A stretch of 64,000 nt of DNA from Arthrobacter sp. M4. GTDB taxonomy: Bacteria > Actinomycetota > Actinomycetes > Actinomycetales > Micrococcaceae. A model generated the notes under the pieces. It saw only the letters and a list, made by a program, of their open reading frames with translations, did no database searches and had not been told where the DNA came from. The stretch covers positions 124,001-188,000 of the forward strand of contig NZ_JAIWYX010000006.1 of NCBI RefSeq assembly GCF_020251205.1, read 5' to 3'. Both the position numbers and the translations under genes were made by a program. Positions 36,103 to 46,278 of this stretch are shown one piece after another. How positions within the stretch are numbered: the stretch's first letter is position 1; every line of letters starts with the position of its first letter.

Positions 36103-37623
36103 GTGGAATTGTCCGAGTACCTCCGCGCCATGGCACGCGGTTGGTGGATAGTAGTGCTGTGCGCCGTGATTGGACTCGCAGCAGCAGGCGCTGTTACCGC
36201 AACCATCGAGCCGAGCTACCAAAGTACCGTCAGGTTCTTAGTGGTGTCCCCCCAGGTCCAGGGGCAGTCGGCGTTTCAGTCCAATGAGCTCTCGAAAGGG
36301 CGTGTGCTGTCCTATGCGGCCCTTGTCAAGGGCGATAAGTTCCTGGAACGCCTGATTCAAGGCAATTCTGCTGGAGTGGCAGTCGCGGAGGCACAGCAGG
36401 CAGTTAGTGCTTCGGGCGACAAGGACACGCTGTTGCTGACAGTGGTGACCGCCATGCCGGATGCCGGCAAAGCGATGGCCGTGGCGTCAGCCATTGCGGC
36501 GAACTTCGGCCCCGCAATCAATGAACTCGAGGAGAAGGCCACCGCCACCCCGAATCCTTTGCCACAAACCGTCCTCAAAATCGTTGCGGGTCCAACGCCA
36601 ACGGGAGCACCCGTCTCACCGCGCGTCACCCTGAACCTCGCTCTCGGAGCGGCTTTGGGAGCAGCGCTGGGAATCGCACTGACGGTTGTTCGAAGGCGCA
36701 TGCGGCGTTCCCTGCGGACTCCGCAAGAGATTGAACTGGCAGCCGGGCTGACGTTGCTGGCCCGTTTCCCGCGATGGAACGCCGCCACATCGCTGGGGGG
36801 AAAGCCGCTGACTGGAAGCCTGTCGTTGCGCGGAATTCTGGACAATGACTCCGAATCGATGATCGAGGCGGCCGGTCAAAGACTGCGGACCAACCTGGAT
36901 TTCCTCCCTCTGGAAGCGCGGATCCATACCGTTACGGTGACCTCCACCACCGCAGGCGAGGGCAAATCGACCGTGGCGTTGCTCCTTGCCCGTGCCTGGG
37001 CTGAGGCGGGGCATAAAGTCCTCCTGATCGAGGCCGATCTGCGGCACCCACGGCTGGCGGCCGATCTTGGCCTGAAGAAGAGTGCGGGTGTGGCGAACCT
37101 GCTGGCAGGGCAACTGCCCCAGAGCCAAGTGGTCCAGCCAACGCAGCAGGCGGGACTTTTTGCGTTGGCTGCAGGCAACGCTCCGCTGCGGCCCACTGAA
37201 TCGCTCGCCAGCGCGGCCATGAAAGCTTTGTTCCCGGAAATCGGCTCCGGCTTCGACAAGGTGGTGATTGATGCGCCGCCCATGCTGCCGTTGAGCGATG
37301 CTGCCATCCTCGCCGCTATGTCGGATGGAGCGGTAATAGTAGTCGGGCATGAACGCGTCCGGCGGGAGGAACTGGCCGCAGGAGTGGAAAACCTTCGCTC
37401 AGTGGACAGCCGGCTCCTCGGGGTGGTGGTTAACGGGCTTCCGGAGCGGATGACGGAATTTCACCGCCGCGGCATCAAGCGTTCCCGGCAGGAACCGCGG
37501 CCAGAGGCTGCAGAGAAAGAAGTGGCAGCAGGGAAGGAAAAGGCCCTGACGAACCAGGAGGCAGCCCCTCAACGGCCGCCCGCAGCCCAGCAGGACGCGA
37601 TGCTGCCGCGTCGCCGCAGCTAG
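36103..37623 (+). CDS. Wzz-like chain-length determinant fused to a BY-type tyrosine kinase domain
   Basis: Polysaccharide co-polymerase controlling chain length and export. The Wzz part begins ELSEYLRAMARGWWIVVLCA with a first membrane helix (about 14-34) and a second near 180-198. The cytoplasmic ATPase domain has Walker A TAGEGKSTVALLLA near 283-296, Walker A' LLIEADLRHPRLA near 307 and Walker B VVIDAPPMLPLSD near 388. GTG start. The C-terminal tail after about residue 440 is Glu/Pro/Ala-rich and contains no tyrosine, unlike classical BY-kinases. Divergent from GT4 and upstream of the polymerase. Confidence 0.9.
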   Translation: MELSEYLRAMARGWWIVVLCAVIGLAAAGAVTATIEPSYQSTVRFLVVSPQVQGQSAFQSNELSKGRVLSYAALVKGDKFLERLIQGNSAGVAVAEAQQAVSASGDKDTLLLTVVTAMPDAGKAMAVASAIAANFGPAINELEEKATATPNPLPQTVLKIVAGPTPTGAPVSPRVTLNLALGAALGAALGIALTVVRRRMRRSLRTPQEIELAAGLTLLARFPRWNAATSLGGKPLTGSLSLRGILDNDSESMIEAAGQRLRTNLDFLPLEARIHTVTVTSTTAGEGKSTVALLLARAWAEAGHKVLLIEADLRHPRLAADLGLKKSAGVANLLAGQLPQSQVVQPTQQAGLFALAAGNAPLRPTESLASAAMKALFPEIGSGFDKVVIDAPPMLPLSDAAILAAMSDGAVIVVGHERVRREELAAGVENLRSVDSRLLGVVVNGLPERMTEFHRRGIKRSRQEPRPEAAEKEVAAGKEKALTNQEAAPQRPPAAQQDAMLPRRRS

Positions 37624-37677
37624 CGGACTCACATGGCCGCAGGCGCCCAGCAGCCATCCGCAAGGGTCGTGAGCTGA

Positions 37678-39006
37678 ATGCAGCTGGCGCTCTGGATTGC
37701 GTTGTGCGTGGCGGTGGCCTTTACGCTCCGGCGCCGCATCAGGCTTGCGGCTGCAGCTGTCCTGGCGCTTTGGTTCCTGGTACCGGTGGTCGGCAGCCAG
37801 TTGATCACAGACGTGGCCACAGGACCGTTGTCCGTGCATGCCGCAAGTTGGCTCATTGTCTCGATCTTCGTTGTCCGGCTTCTGGAGGATCCCCGTAGCA
37901 TCGCGATCGTCCTTGCCCGCAACTTCCTTGTTTTCCTGGTCCTGCTCCTGGTGGTCGTCGCAGGCTTCGTGGCCTCCTTCACCTCGGAGGCGGGCGGAGG
38001 CATGGTGCTGCTGGTCGACCAGATCGTTGCCCCGATCCTGTTCTTCCTAGTGCTGCTGTCGGCAGCGTTCGATGACCCCCGCCTGGTGGTCTTCCTCCGC
38101 ACGCTCCTGGTGGGCTTGGTTGCGGTGGTCTGCCTGGTGGCCTTGGCGCAGTGGCTGACCCACGATGTGCTGTTCTACGAGAGGGGGTTCCTGACCCAAT
38201 ACTGGTTCAATCCGGGCACGGACCGTTGGATGGGTACGCTGGACCAGCCCCTCGCCCTGTCCTTGGCTGTGTCTGTAACAGCGCCGCTGCTGGCAGGACT
38301 CCGCAGCAATTCCATGCAGGCGGTGCTGCTGGCCATCATGGGCACCGGTGTCCTGATCACCCAGTCGCGCGTAGGCCTTTTTGTGCTGGCGTTCGCGGTG
38401 GTCACAGTTGTAATTTTCGCCAAACGGCCTGTGTGGCTAAGGGCGGCACTGCTCGTCTCTATGGCTCTTGTAGCAGTGGCATTGGTGCTTTCACCCTTGT
38501 TCGCCGGTGTGGCAAGCCGCCTGCAGGACGATACGGGTTCGGCGGAGGCCAGGGCCCTCGCCTTCGAGTCTTTCATTGCCCACTGGCGGGACTACCTGAT
38601 TGCCGGCCAGGGCATAGGAGCCAGTTATCGCGTGGCTGACCAGGCTGGCCTGGGGACCAGCTTCGAGAATCCCCTGGTGATGTACAGCATTGACATTGGC
38701 ATCATCTTCGCCGTGATGTACTTCGGCGTAATGGCGTACCTGGTGGTCCGCAGTGCCACCCGCCACCAGCTCAGGGGCCTGACCCTCGCGGGCATCCTGG
38801 CCATCGTTGTACCCCAGACCTACAGTTCCCTGGCCACGCGCTCCGTGGCAGGCATCCTGGTCTGGACCGTGCTGGCCATGGTGGTCATGGCAGGGGACAC
38901 TGCCGCCGAGGAGTGGATGCCATCCCGGTGGGCGCTGAAACGGATGAAGCGGCGCGCCGACGGGCACAGCGAAGTGCCGGGGCTGGCGCCCCCGGCACTG
39001 AGCTAA
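37678..39006 (+). CDS. O-antigen ligase/Wzy-like polymerase membrane protein
   Basis: 442-residue integral membrane protein with about 10-12 hydrophobic segments. The large external loop near residues 275-335 contains AFESFIAHWRDYLIAGQGIG, the pattern (W/R...GxGxG) seen in Wzy/WaaL-type proteins. ATG start 54 bp after the kinase gene. Predicted to polymerise repeat units outside the membrane; polymerases have little sequence conservation, so the call rests on topology, the loop motif and position. Confidence 0.82.
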   Translation: MQLALWIALCVAVAFTLRRRIRLAAAAVLALWFLVPVVGSQLITDVATGPLSVHAASWLIVSIFVVRLLEDPRSIAIVLARNFLVFLVLLLVVVAGFVASFTSEAGGGMVLLVDQIVAPILFFLVLLSAAFDDPRLVVFLRTLLVGLVAVVCLVALAQWLTHDVLFYERGFLTQYWFNPGTDRWMGTLDQPLALSLAVSVTAPLLAGLRSNSMQAVLLAIMGTGVLITQSRVGLFVLAFAVVTVVIFAKRPVWLRAALLVSMALVAVALVLSPLFAGVASRLQDDTGSAEARALAFESFIAHWRDYLIAGQGIGASYRVADQAGLGTSFENPLVMYSIDIGIIFAVMYFGVMAYLVVRSATRHQLRGLTLAGILAIVVPQTYSSLATRSVAGILVWTVLAMVVMAGDTAAEEWMPSRWALKRMKRRADGHSEVPGLAPPALS

Positions 39007-39023
39007 CGACGGCGGTGCGCGCC

Positions 39024-40562
39024 ATGGCCAAGCAGTTCGGCCGTCGTCGTTTTTTGGGTCTTGCGGCCGTCGGCGCGGTGGCCGGCATTGCCGGCTGTGC
39101 GGGCTGTCCGACGCCGCTGACCCCCGCTCCGGGGCAAAGTACCGCCGCGGCAGCGTTGGCGCCGGTGACGGACGTTCCCGCAGCTCCGGGCGGAATCCAC
39201 ACCCTGGCCGACCTCCTGTCCACGCCCAGCTTCTACATCGCGCACCGTGGCTCGGGCGACAACTGGCCGGAGCACACAATGCGTGCCTATGCCGGTTCTG
39301 TCGCGGCCGGGTTGAAGGCCCTCGAAGTCTCGGTGTGGGCTACTGCCGATGGCGTGCTGGTGTGCCATCACGACGCCAACACCAAACGCATGACCGGCTT
39401 CGACATGACGATTCCCCGTGCAAGCTACGCGGCATTGGCCTCGCTGCGGAACAACGCCAGGGCCTGGTTGGGCCCAGCCAGCAGCCTCGAACCAATCCCT
39501 ACGCTGAAGCAAGTCCTCAACGCCTACGCCGCCACACACGTTATTTTCATAGAGGACAAGGAAGGCACCAACACCGAAGCCCTCCTGGCCCTGATGGACA
39601 GTTACCCCGATTCGCGCGACCACTTTGTCTGGAAACAGCCCGGAACCTCAACCGACCACCGGGAAGCCCACGCAAGCGGCTACACCACGTGGGGCTACTT
39701 CGGGACAGCGGACCTGGACAAGGCCGGCCAGTATCTTGACGCCGTCGACCTCCTGGGCGTCCCAAGCAGCGCCCCGGACGACACTGTCCGCCAGTTTGTG
39801 GCTACCGGACGCCCCGTCATCGCTTGGGAGGTGCACCGGCGGAGCGAGCGGGACCGGCTCCTTTCGCTTGGTGTCCGAGGCATGATGTGTTCCAACGTCC
39901 GCTACGTCCTGCAGCGCGAAGCAGTGGCCCTGCAGGACTCTTTCCGCGCCGGGCTTCGCGCGGCAGGAGACTTGCCCTGGGACGCCGCGAGTGACTGGAC
40001 GCAGCAGCCTGACTTCCTCGACGAGGGTGTCCGGCTTGGCATCCCGGGATCGGCCGCCTACACCTTGGGTTCCATGGGCCCGGTGACCCTCGCCGGCTGG
40101 GGGCTTGAGGCCCAGTCGCGCTGGAGCGGGGTACTGCCGGCCGCTGACCAGGGCGCTGGCCTCGCGTTCGGCCAGGACGACGACGCCGCATGGAAACCGG
40201 GCCAAAGTCCCTTCAGCACGGGCTACGTGGTGGAACTCACGGCCGGAGGCCGGCTGGTGCTGTACCGGCTCTCCCCGGATGAAGCGCAGCCAACCCTGCT
40301 GGCTTCCTCGGACGGCAGTCCGCCCAAACCGGGAGCCTGGGAGCGCCTCAGCATCCTTGTCACGCGGCAAGGCATCGCCATCACCCGGAATGCCTCGGAA
40401 GGTGCCCCGCCCTCCAGCTCGGCGCAAAAGGTGGTTTCCGCGGATACGGCCTTCCGCGGCGGCTACTTTTCGCTCATCAAGGACGACGACGGCGGGCTGC
40501 CAGTGGAGTTCCGCAACGTCCGGGTCACTAGCATCGACGCGGATGCGGCCGTCTGCAGTTGA
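39024..40562 (+). CDS. Tat-exported lipoprotein with glycerophosphodiester phosphodiesterase domain
   Basis: 512 residues. Tat signal RRRFLGLAAVGAVAG followed by a lipobox-like GIAGC, so probably a surface lipoprotein. The GDPD (TIM-barrel) domain spans about 60-330: HRGSGDNWPEHT, LEVSVWATADG, LVCHHDANTKRMTG and FIEDKEGT. The usual E-x-D metal pair is E-V-S here and PENT is PEHT, so activity may be altered. A C-terminal concanavalin-like domain (about 335-510, FRNVRVTSID at the end) may bind glycan. The ATG at 39024 gives the Tat motif near the N-terminus; the open frame begins at 38913 inside the polymerase gene, and a GTG at 39015 is also possible. Confidence 0.85.
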   Translation: MAKQFGRRRFLGLAAVGAVAGIAGCAGCPTPLTPAPGQSTAAAALAPVTDVPAAPGGIHTLADLLSTPSFYIAHRGSGDNWPEHTMRAYAGSVAAGLKALEVSVWATADGVLVCHHDANTKRMTGFDMTIPRASYAALASLRNNARAWLGPASSLEPIPTLKQVLNAYAATHVIFIEDKEGTNTEALLALMDSYPDSRDHFVWKQPGTSTDHREAHASGYTTWGYFGTADLDKAGQYLDAVDLLGVPSSAPDDTVRQFVATGRPVIAWEVHRRSERDRLLSLGVRGMMCSNVRYVLQREAVALQDSFRAGLRAAGDLPWDAASDWTQQPDFLDEGVRLGIPGSAAYTLGSMGPVTLAGWGLEAQSRWSGVLPAADQGAGLAFGQDDDAAWKPGQSPFSTGYVVELTAGGRLVLYRLSPDEAQPTLLASSDGSPPKPGAWERLSILVTRQGIAITRNASEGAPPSSSAQKVVSADTAFRGGYFSLIKDDDGGLPVEFRNVRVTSIDADAAVCS

Positions 40563-40600
40563 GCCTTGCTTAGGCCGCCCTTATGAGGCAGGCAAGGGCT
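40561..40600 (+). terminator. Possible terminator at the end of the EPS island
   Basis: GAGCCTTGC (40561-40569) pairs with GCAAGGGCTC (40591-40600) with one bulge around a 21-nt loop. No U-tract. Weak evidence. Confidence 0.3.
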
Positions 40601-40657
40601 CCCGTGGGATAATTAGGCACAATCGATGTGACGTAATCCCGGTCACTAATGCATTGA

Positions 40658-42001
<1,344 letters not shown>

Positions 42002-42008
42002 GGAGACC

Positions 42009-42485
42009 ATGGGACTCGACCAGCTGTACCAGCAGATCATCCTCGAACACGCCAAGCTCCGGCACGGCAGCGGACTGGCTACGGCGGCCTTGCCGGACGG
42101 TGACGCCCACGGCGAGTCGCACCAGCTCAACCCTGTCTGCGGGGACGAGATCACCGTGCGGGTAGCAGTAAAGGATGGGAGGGTCAGCCAGCTCCGCTGG
42201 GACGGAAACGGCTGCTCGATTTCCATGGCGTCGGCGTCGGTACTGTCCGAAATGGCGGAGGGCATGGAAGTGGCCGAGTTCACCGGGATGATCGGGACCT
42301 TCCGGGACGTGCTGCGTTCGCGCGGAACGGTAGCCGCGGACCCCGAGGTGTTGGGCGATGCCGCCGCCTTCGAAGGCGTGTCGCGCTTTGCAGCGCGTGT
42401 GAAGTGCGCCATGCTGTCCTGGGTCGCGGCCGAGGACGCCCTATCCCAGGCAACAACGTCGCAGGCAACAAAACCGGAGGCGTGA
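42009..42485 (+). CDS. sufU: SufU Fe-S assembly sulfurtransferase
   Basis: Zinc-dependent partner that takes persulfide sulfur from SufS. The 158 residues begin LDQLYQQIILEHAKLRHG and carry the zinc-ligand pattern: Cys-Gly-Asp in NPVCGDEITV, Cys in GNGCSISMASASVL and Cys in VKCAMLSW. ATG at 42009 with AGGAGA just upstream; the longer open frame from 41829 overlaps sufS and is not used. It converges with the dehydrogenase gene, with one base between the two stops. Confidence 0.94.
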   Translation: MGLDQLYQQIILEHAKLRHGSGLATAALPDGDAHGESHQLNPVCGDEITVRVAVKDGRVSQLRWDGNGCSISMASASVLSEMAEGMEVAEFTGMIGTFRDVLRSRGTVAADPEVLGDAAAFEGVSRFAARVKCAMLSWVAAEDALSQATTSQATKPEA

Positions 42486-42486
42486 G

Positions 42487-43800
42487 CTATGGCCGGCCAA
42501 GTCCTTTGAAGGTCCAGCCGGCCGCCCGCCACTTGGCCGGGTCCAGGACATTGCGGCCGTCCAGGATCCGCGGTGAAGCCACCAGCGCCAACGTTTCGTG
42601 GGGGTCCAGGTCGCGGTAGATCTTCCACTCGGTTAGCAGCAGCACTGCGTCTGCCTTGGCCAGCGTTGCCTCCAGATCCGGTTCCAGCGGAAGCTCGGGG
42701 AAGCGCTTGGCGGCATTAGGCAGGGCCTGCGGATCCGTCACAGTGACCGTGGCGCCCTGCAACTGCAGCTGCGCGGCGGCGCTCAATGCGGGGGAATCCC
42801 GAACGTCGTCGCTCTCCGGCTTGAAAGCCGCGCCGAGCACGGCGATGCGCTGGCCCAGCAGCGTCCCGCCGCAGAGCTGGCGCGTCAGCTCCACCACTCG
42901 CGTGCGGCGGCGCATGTTGATGGCGTCCACTTCGCGCAAGAAGGTCAGGGCCTGGTCGGCACCGAGTTCGCCGGCGCGGGCCATAAAAGCCCGGATGTCC
43001 TTGGGCAGGCACCCACCACCAAAACCGATGCCCGCGTTCAGGAACTTGGGTCCTATGCGGTCGTCGATGCCAATTGCGTCCGCCAGGCGGGTGACGTCGG
43101 CGCCGGTTGCCTCGCACACTTCAGCCATCGCATTGATAAAGGAAATCTTCGTGGCCAGGAAGGAGTTTGCCGCAGTTTTGACGAGTTCGGCAGTCGCGTA
43201 GTCCATAACGAGCCTGGGCATGCCCTTGGCGAGCGGCTCTTCGTAGACGCTGTCAAGGATTGCGACGGCGGGGTGGTCTTCGCTGCCGTCGGGGACCCCG
43301 TAAACAAAGCGGTTGGGGTTGAGGGTGTCCGACACTGCGTGGCCCTCGCGCAGGAACTCCGGGTTCCACACCAGCATGGCATCCGGTTCTGATGCGTGGA
43401 TGATTTCTTCCAGCCGCGCCGCTGTTCCTACAGGTACCGTGGACTTTCCCGCTACCAGGTCGCCCGGATCCAGGTACGGTGCCACTCCGTCCACAGCGGC
43501 GTCCACGAACCGGAGGTCTGCGCCGTTCTCGCCGCGTTTCTGGGGAGTGCCAACGCAAATGAAATGGACCTGGCAATTCTTGGCTGCCGACATGTCCGTG
43601 GTGAACCTCAGCCGCCCGGACTCCTCCACCTCGCTCAGTAGTTCGTCCAGGACGGGTTCGTAGAACGTGGCGTGCCCGTTGGAGAGCTCGGAGACCTTCG
43701 CGGGGTCGACGTCGATTCCTGTGACGTCGTGGCCCAGCTTGGCCATGCAGGCTGCGTGGACAGCCCCCAGGTACCCGCAGCCAATGACCGAAATACGCAT
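42487..43800 (-). CDS. ugd: UDP-glucose/GDP-mannose dehydrogenase family (likely UDP-glucose 6-dehydrogenase)
   Basis: NAD-dependent four-electron oxidation of a nucleotide sugar to its uronic acid, supplying polysaccharide synthesis. The 437 residues start with the Rossmann motif ISVIGCGYLGAVHAACMAKL; the catalytic Cys is in GIGFGGGCLPKDIRAF near residue 262, and VLGAAFKPESDDVRDSPAL is the C-terminal NDP-sugar domain motif. ATG start with GGGGGC upstream. UDP-glucose is the most likely substrate, but related sugars cannot be excluded. It lies just past the sufSU pair and probably serves the EPS genes. Confidence 0.88.
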   Translation of the reverse strand: MRISVIGCGYLGAVHAACMAKLGHDVTGIDVDPAKVSELSNGHATFYEPVLDELLSEVEESGRLRFTTDMSAAKNCQVHFICVGTPQKRGENGADLRFVDAAVDGVAPYLDPGDLVAGKSTVPVGTAARLEEIIHASEPDAMLVWNPEFLREGHAVSDTLNPNRFVYGVPDGSEDHPAVAILDSVYEEPLAKGMPRLVMDYATAELVKTAANSFLATKISFINAMAEVCEATGADVTRLADAIGIDDRIGPKFLNAGIGFGGGCLPKDIRAFMARAGELGADQALTFLREVDAINMRRRTRVVELTRQLCGGTLLGQRIAVLGAAFKPESDDVRDSPALSAAAQLQLQGATVTVTDPQALPNAAKRFPELPLEPDLEATLAKADAVLLLTEWKIYRDLDPHETLALVASPRILDGRNVLDPAKWRAAGWTFKGLGRP

Positions 43801-43834
43801 TATGCCCCCAAATCGAAGCGCGCTTCCTCACAGG

Positions 43835-45193
43835 TTAAGGCTTGGGCTCCTGAAACGCATCGGCTTTCGGGGGAAATATATCGGGGATGCCGTCGCGGTC
43901 GTCATCACGCTGTTCTTCAAGCTCAACGCGGCGGTAGTGCCGGTTCCGGGCGCGGAGTACGACGGCGGCCAGCAGCGCGGCGGTCAGGGAACCGGCCAGG
44001 ATGGCGGCCTTGGCATGATCGTGGTGTGGCGAACTCGGTGCGAAGCTCAGCTCGGCAATGAGCAGGGACACGGTGAAGCCCACACCGGCAAGCAGCGACA
44101 GACCCGCAAGGTCGACCCAGGCGATGCTGTCGTCGAGCCTGGCCCGAGTGGTTTTTGCGAGGACGTAGCTGGTGCCGAACACGCCAATTGCCTTGCCGAA
44201 AACCAAGGCCGCCATAATTCCGAGGGCCACCGGATCGCCGAGCGACGCACGCAGCCCCGCAAACCCGCCGAAGGCGACCCCAGCGGAGAAAAAGGCGAAA
44301 ACCGGCACCGCGAAGCCGGCGGAAAATGGCCGCAGGCGGCGCTCGAGGCGTTCCGCAAGGGCTCCGCGTCCTTGGACCGGTACTGTGAAGCCCAGGAGCA
44401 CTCCCGCCACCGTGGCGTGTACGCCAGACGCGTGAACCAGTGCCCAGGCTGCCACAGCCAACGGAACCAGCAGATACCACCGGCCGATGCGCCGCCTCAC
44501 GAGGACCGCGAAGAGCCCAATCGGTGCGCACGCTGCCAGGAGCATCAACGGCTGGACGTTGCCGGAGTAGAAAAAGGCGATGATGCCAATCGCCAACAGG
44601 TCGTCCACCACTGCCAAGGTGAGCAGGAAAGTCCGGAGGGCCGCGGGAAGGTGTGTACTGATAACGGCAAGCACGGCCAGGGCGAAGGCAATGTCCGTGG
44701 CCGTTGGGATCGCCCAGCCCCTAAGTGTCCCCGGCCCGGCGGCATCGGCTTCGGCATTCAGGACAACCAGCGTATAGACCACCGCTGGCAGGGCGACTCC
44801 TCCCACGGCAGCCAATACCGGGACGAGTGCCTTGGCGGGGCTACGGAGTTCTCCGGTGCGGAACTCGCGCTTGAGCTCCAGGCCGGCCAGGAAAAAGAAG
44901 ATGGCAAGTAGCCCGTCCGAGGTCCACTGGCCCAACGACAACTCAAGGTGCCATGGCGAATAGCCCAATTTCACGTCCCGAAGCGTTGTATACCACTCCG
45001 ACGCGGGAGAGTTGGCCCAGATGAGCGCCGCCGCGGCGGCCGCCAGCAGCAAAGCACCGCCCACCGTTTCAGCGCGAAGGATGGCAGCGATACGGCGGTA
45101 CTCGGGATAAGTGGCCCGGGAGAAAAGACGACGGCGGGCGATGGGTGCACGCTTCCTAGGCTGGCGGAAAGCCACAACGGCTCCAATCGTCAC
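43835..45193 (-). CDS. nhaA: Na+/H+ antiporter NhaA
   Basis: Integral membrane antiporter that exports Na+ in exchange for protons. The 452 residues show about 12 hydrophobic segments and the family markers [14 protein letters not shown], the ion-binding Asp pair in [15 protein letters not shown], and [17 protein letters not shown] near the C-terminus. GTG start; the N-terminus is about 50 residues longer than in E. coli NhaA. 34 bp upstream of the dehydrogenase gene on the same strand. Confidence 0.94.
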   Translation of the reverse strand: MTIGAVVAFRQPRKRAPIARRRLFSRATYPEYRRIAAILRAETVGGALLLAAAAAALIWANSPASEWYTTLRDVKLGYSPWHLELSLGQWTSDGLLAIFFFLAGLELKREFRTGELRSPAKALVPVLAAVGGVALPAVVYTLVVLNAEADAAGPGTLRGWAIPTATDIAFALAVLAVISTHLPAALRTFLLTLAVVDDLLAIGIIAFFYSGNVQPLMLLAACAPIGLFAVLVRRRIGRWYLLVPLAVAAWALVHASGVHATVAGVLLGFTVPVQGRGALAERLERRLRPFSAGFAVPVFAFFSAGVAFGGFAGLRASLGDPVALGIMAALVFGKAIGVFGTSYVLAKTTRARLDDSIAWVDLAGLSLLAGVGFTVSLLIAELSFAPSSPHHDHAKAAILAGSLTAALLAAVVLRARNRHYRRVELEEQRDDDRDGIPDIFPPKADAFQEPKP

Positions 45194-45269
45194 GGTTGGT
45201 CAGGGTCGGCAAAGCATTGCCGACCAGACTTCCCGGCGCACCGAAGACCAGTTTACCGGAGCGCGCAAA

Positions 45270-45301
45270 AAGGGGCCGGTGGTATCAACCACCGACCCCT
45301 T
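45270..45301 (-). terminator. Intrinsic terminator for the 45379-46102 gene pair
   Basis: On the reverse strand an AAGGGGTCGGTGGT arm pairs with ACCACCGGCCCCTT (one mismatch) around a 4-nt loop and is followed by TTTTTG. This is a canonical intrinsic terminator placed 78 bp after the reverse-strand membrane protein gene. Confidence 0.85.
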
Positions 45302-45378
45302 GCAGGTCTTGTGCTGCGGCTGTACTGCCCCCATGACGTACCGCCGCCACAACCCATGCCGCCAACCGGCCCGCTTGG

Positions 45379-45600
45379 CTAACTAAACAGCCCCGCTACG
45401 CCGATGCCAGCTGTAGCAACACCGAACACCATGGACACGGTCACCAAAACCACGTGGACCGTGAGGAAGCGGGTGGCTTTTCCTTGGGCGTCGCGGGCCC
45501 GGGGATCCTTCATCACGCGGCGCAGGAATTGGGGCCAGACAGCCAGCGACCACACGCCGGCGATGATCAGGACCCAGGCCGCGAGGGCGGGAAGCTGCAC
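45379..45600 (-). CDS. Small SCO4848-type membrane protein
   Basis: 73 residues from a GTG start (VQLPALAAWVLIIAGVWSLA). Two hydrophobic helices: about 6-25 and about 48-70, with a basic loop between (RRVMKDPRARDAQGKATRF). It resembles the small actinobacterial SCO4848 family of unknown function. It starts 4 bp after the stop of the DUF2505 gene and shares its terminator at 45270-45301. Confidence 0.75.
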   Translation of the reverse strand: MQLPALAAWVLIIAGVWSLAVWPQFLRRVMKDPRARDAQGKATRFLTVHVVLVTVSMVFGVATAGIGVAGLFS

Positions 45601-45604
45601 GCGA

Positions 45605-46102
45605 CTAGTGCCTTTCCAGCCAGGCCTGGGCCTGCTGCGCCTGGATGTTGAGCGCCTTGCCGACCATGGGCTCCGCGGCGTCGGCGATCTTGCCACCCAG
45701 CAGGGGGACGGAGGAGGACACGGAGCCGTCAAGCTCCACGCGGGTGCTGTCACCCTCGGCAACAAGGCGCTGCACGGCCGTCACGTCCAGGGGAGCGCCG
45801 GAGATCTTGAGCGCGATGTTGCTCACACGGGAGCCATCAGCCGCGGGGGCTTCCCACTTCTCGGTCTGGGTGACGGTGAGCTTTTCGCCGACGAACTTGC
45901 GGGCGATTTCCGGGAGGCGGGTGGTGGGGAGGGTGCGAACGGTGGTGGTGGTGAAAGCGCCGGCGGTGTCGCCCTCGATGGCAAAGGATTCCAGCGTGCC
46001 GCCCACGTACTCGCTCGTGTGGCGCAGGAAGTCTTCGTCGACGAACGTTGCCGCCACGCGGTCAACGCTGAAGGGCAGGGTGGTGGAAGCGCTCAGGGCC
46101 AT
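45605..46102 (-). CDS. DUF2505 domain-containing protein
   Basis: 165-residue soluble protein with a START/SRPBCC-like pattern (LPFSVDRVAATFVDEDFLRH near the N-terminus, alternating beta strands and a final helix NIQAQQAQAWLERH). DUF2505 is an actinobacterial family of unknown function; a small-molecule or lipid-binding fold is suggested by the pattern. Probably co-transcribed with the small membrane protein after it. Divergent from mfd. Confidence 0.8.
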   Translation of the reverse strand: MALSASTTLPFSVDRVAATFVDEDFLRHTSEYVGGTLESFAIEGDTAGAFTTTTVRTLPTTRLPEIARKFVGEKLTVTQTEKWEAPAADGSRVSNIALKISGAPLDVTAVQRLVAEGDSTRVELDGSVSSSVPLLGGKIADAAEPMVGKALNIQAQQAQAWLERH

Positions 46103-46278
46103 GGTGGTCCTCCGTAAGGTCTAGGGGGTCAAGCCTTATTAGCTCCCCAACATCCTATGACGGTTCCACGGGCGCCCGATGCCGGGCGTCTCATTGCCGG
46201 ACACGGTAGGCTGGACGCACCCGGCATTCAACGAATTCCGGGCTTTCGTGTTGCCTGCACCACCCGGGAGGCCCGTCC

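Noticed and set aside
43667..44911. 414-codon forward frame across the ugd start and nhaA
   Set aside because: Spans two genes on the opposite strand; translation is low-complexity and highly charged.
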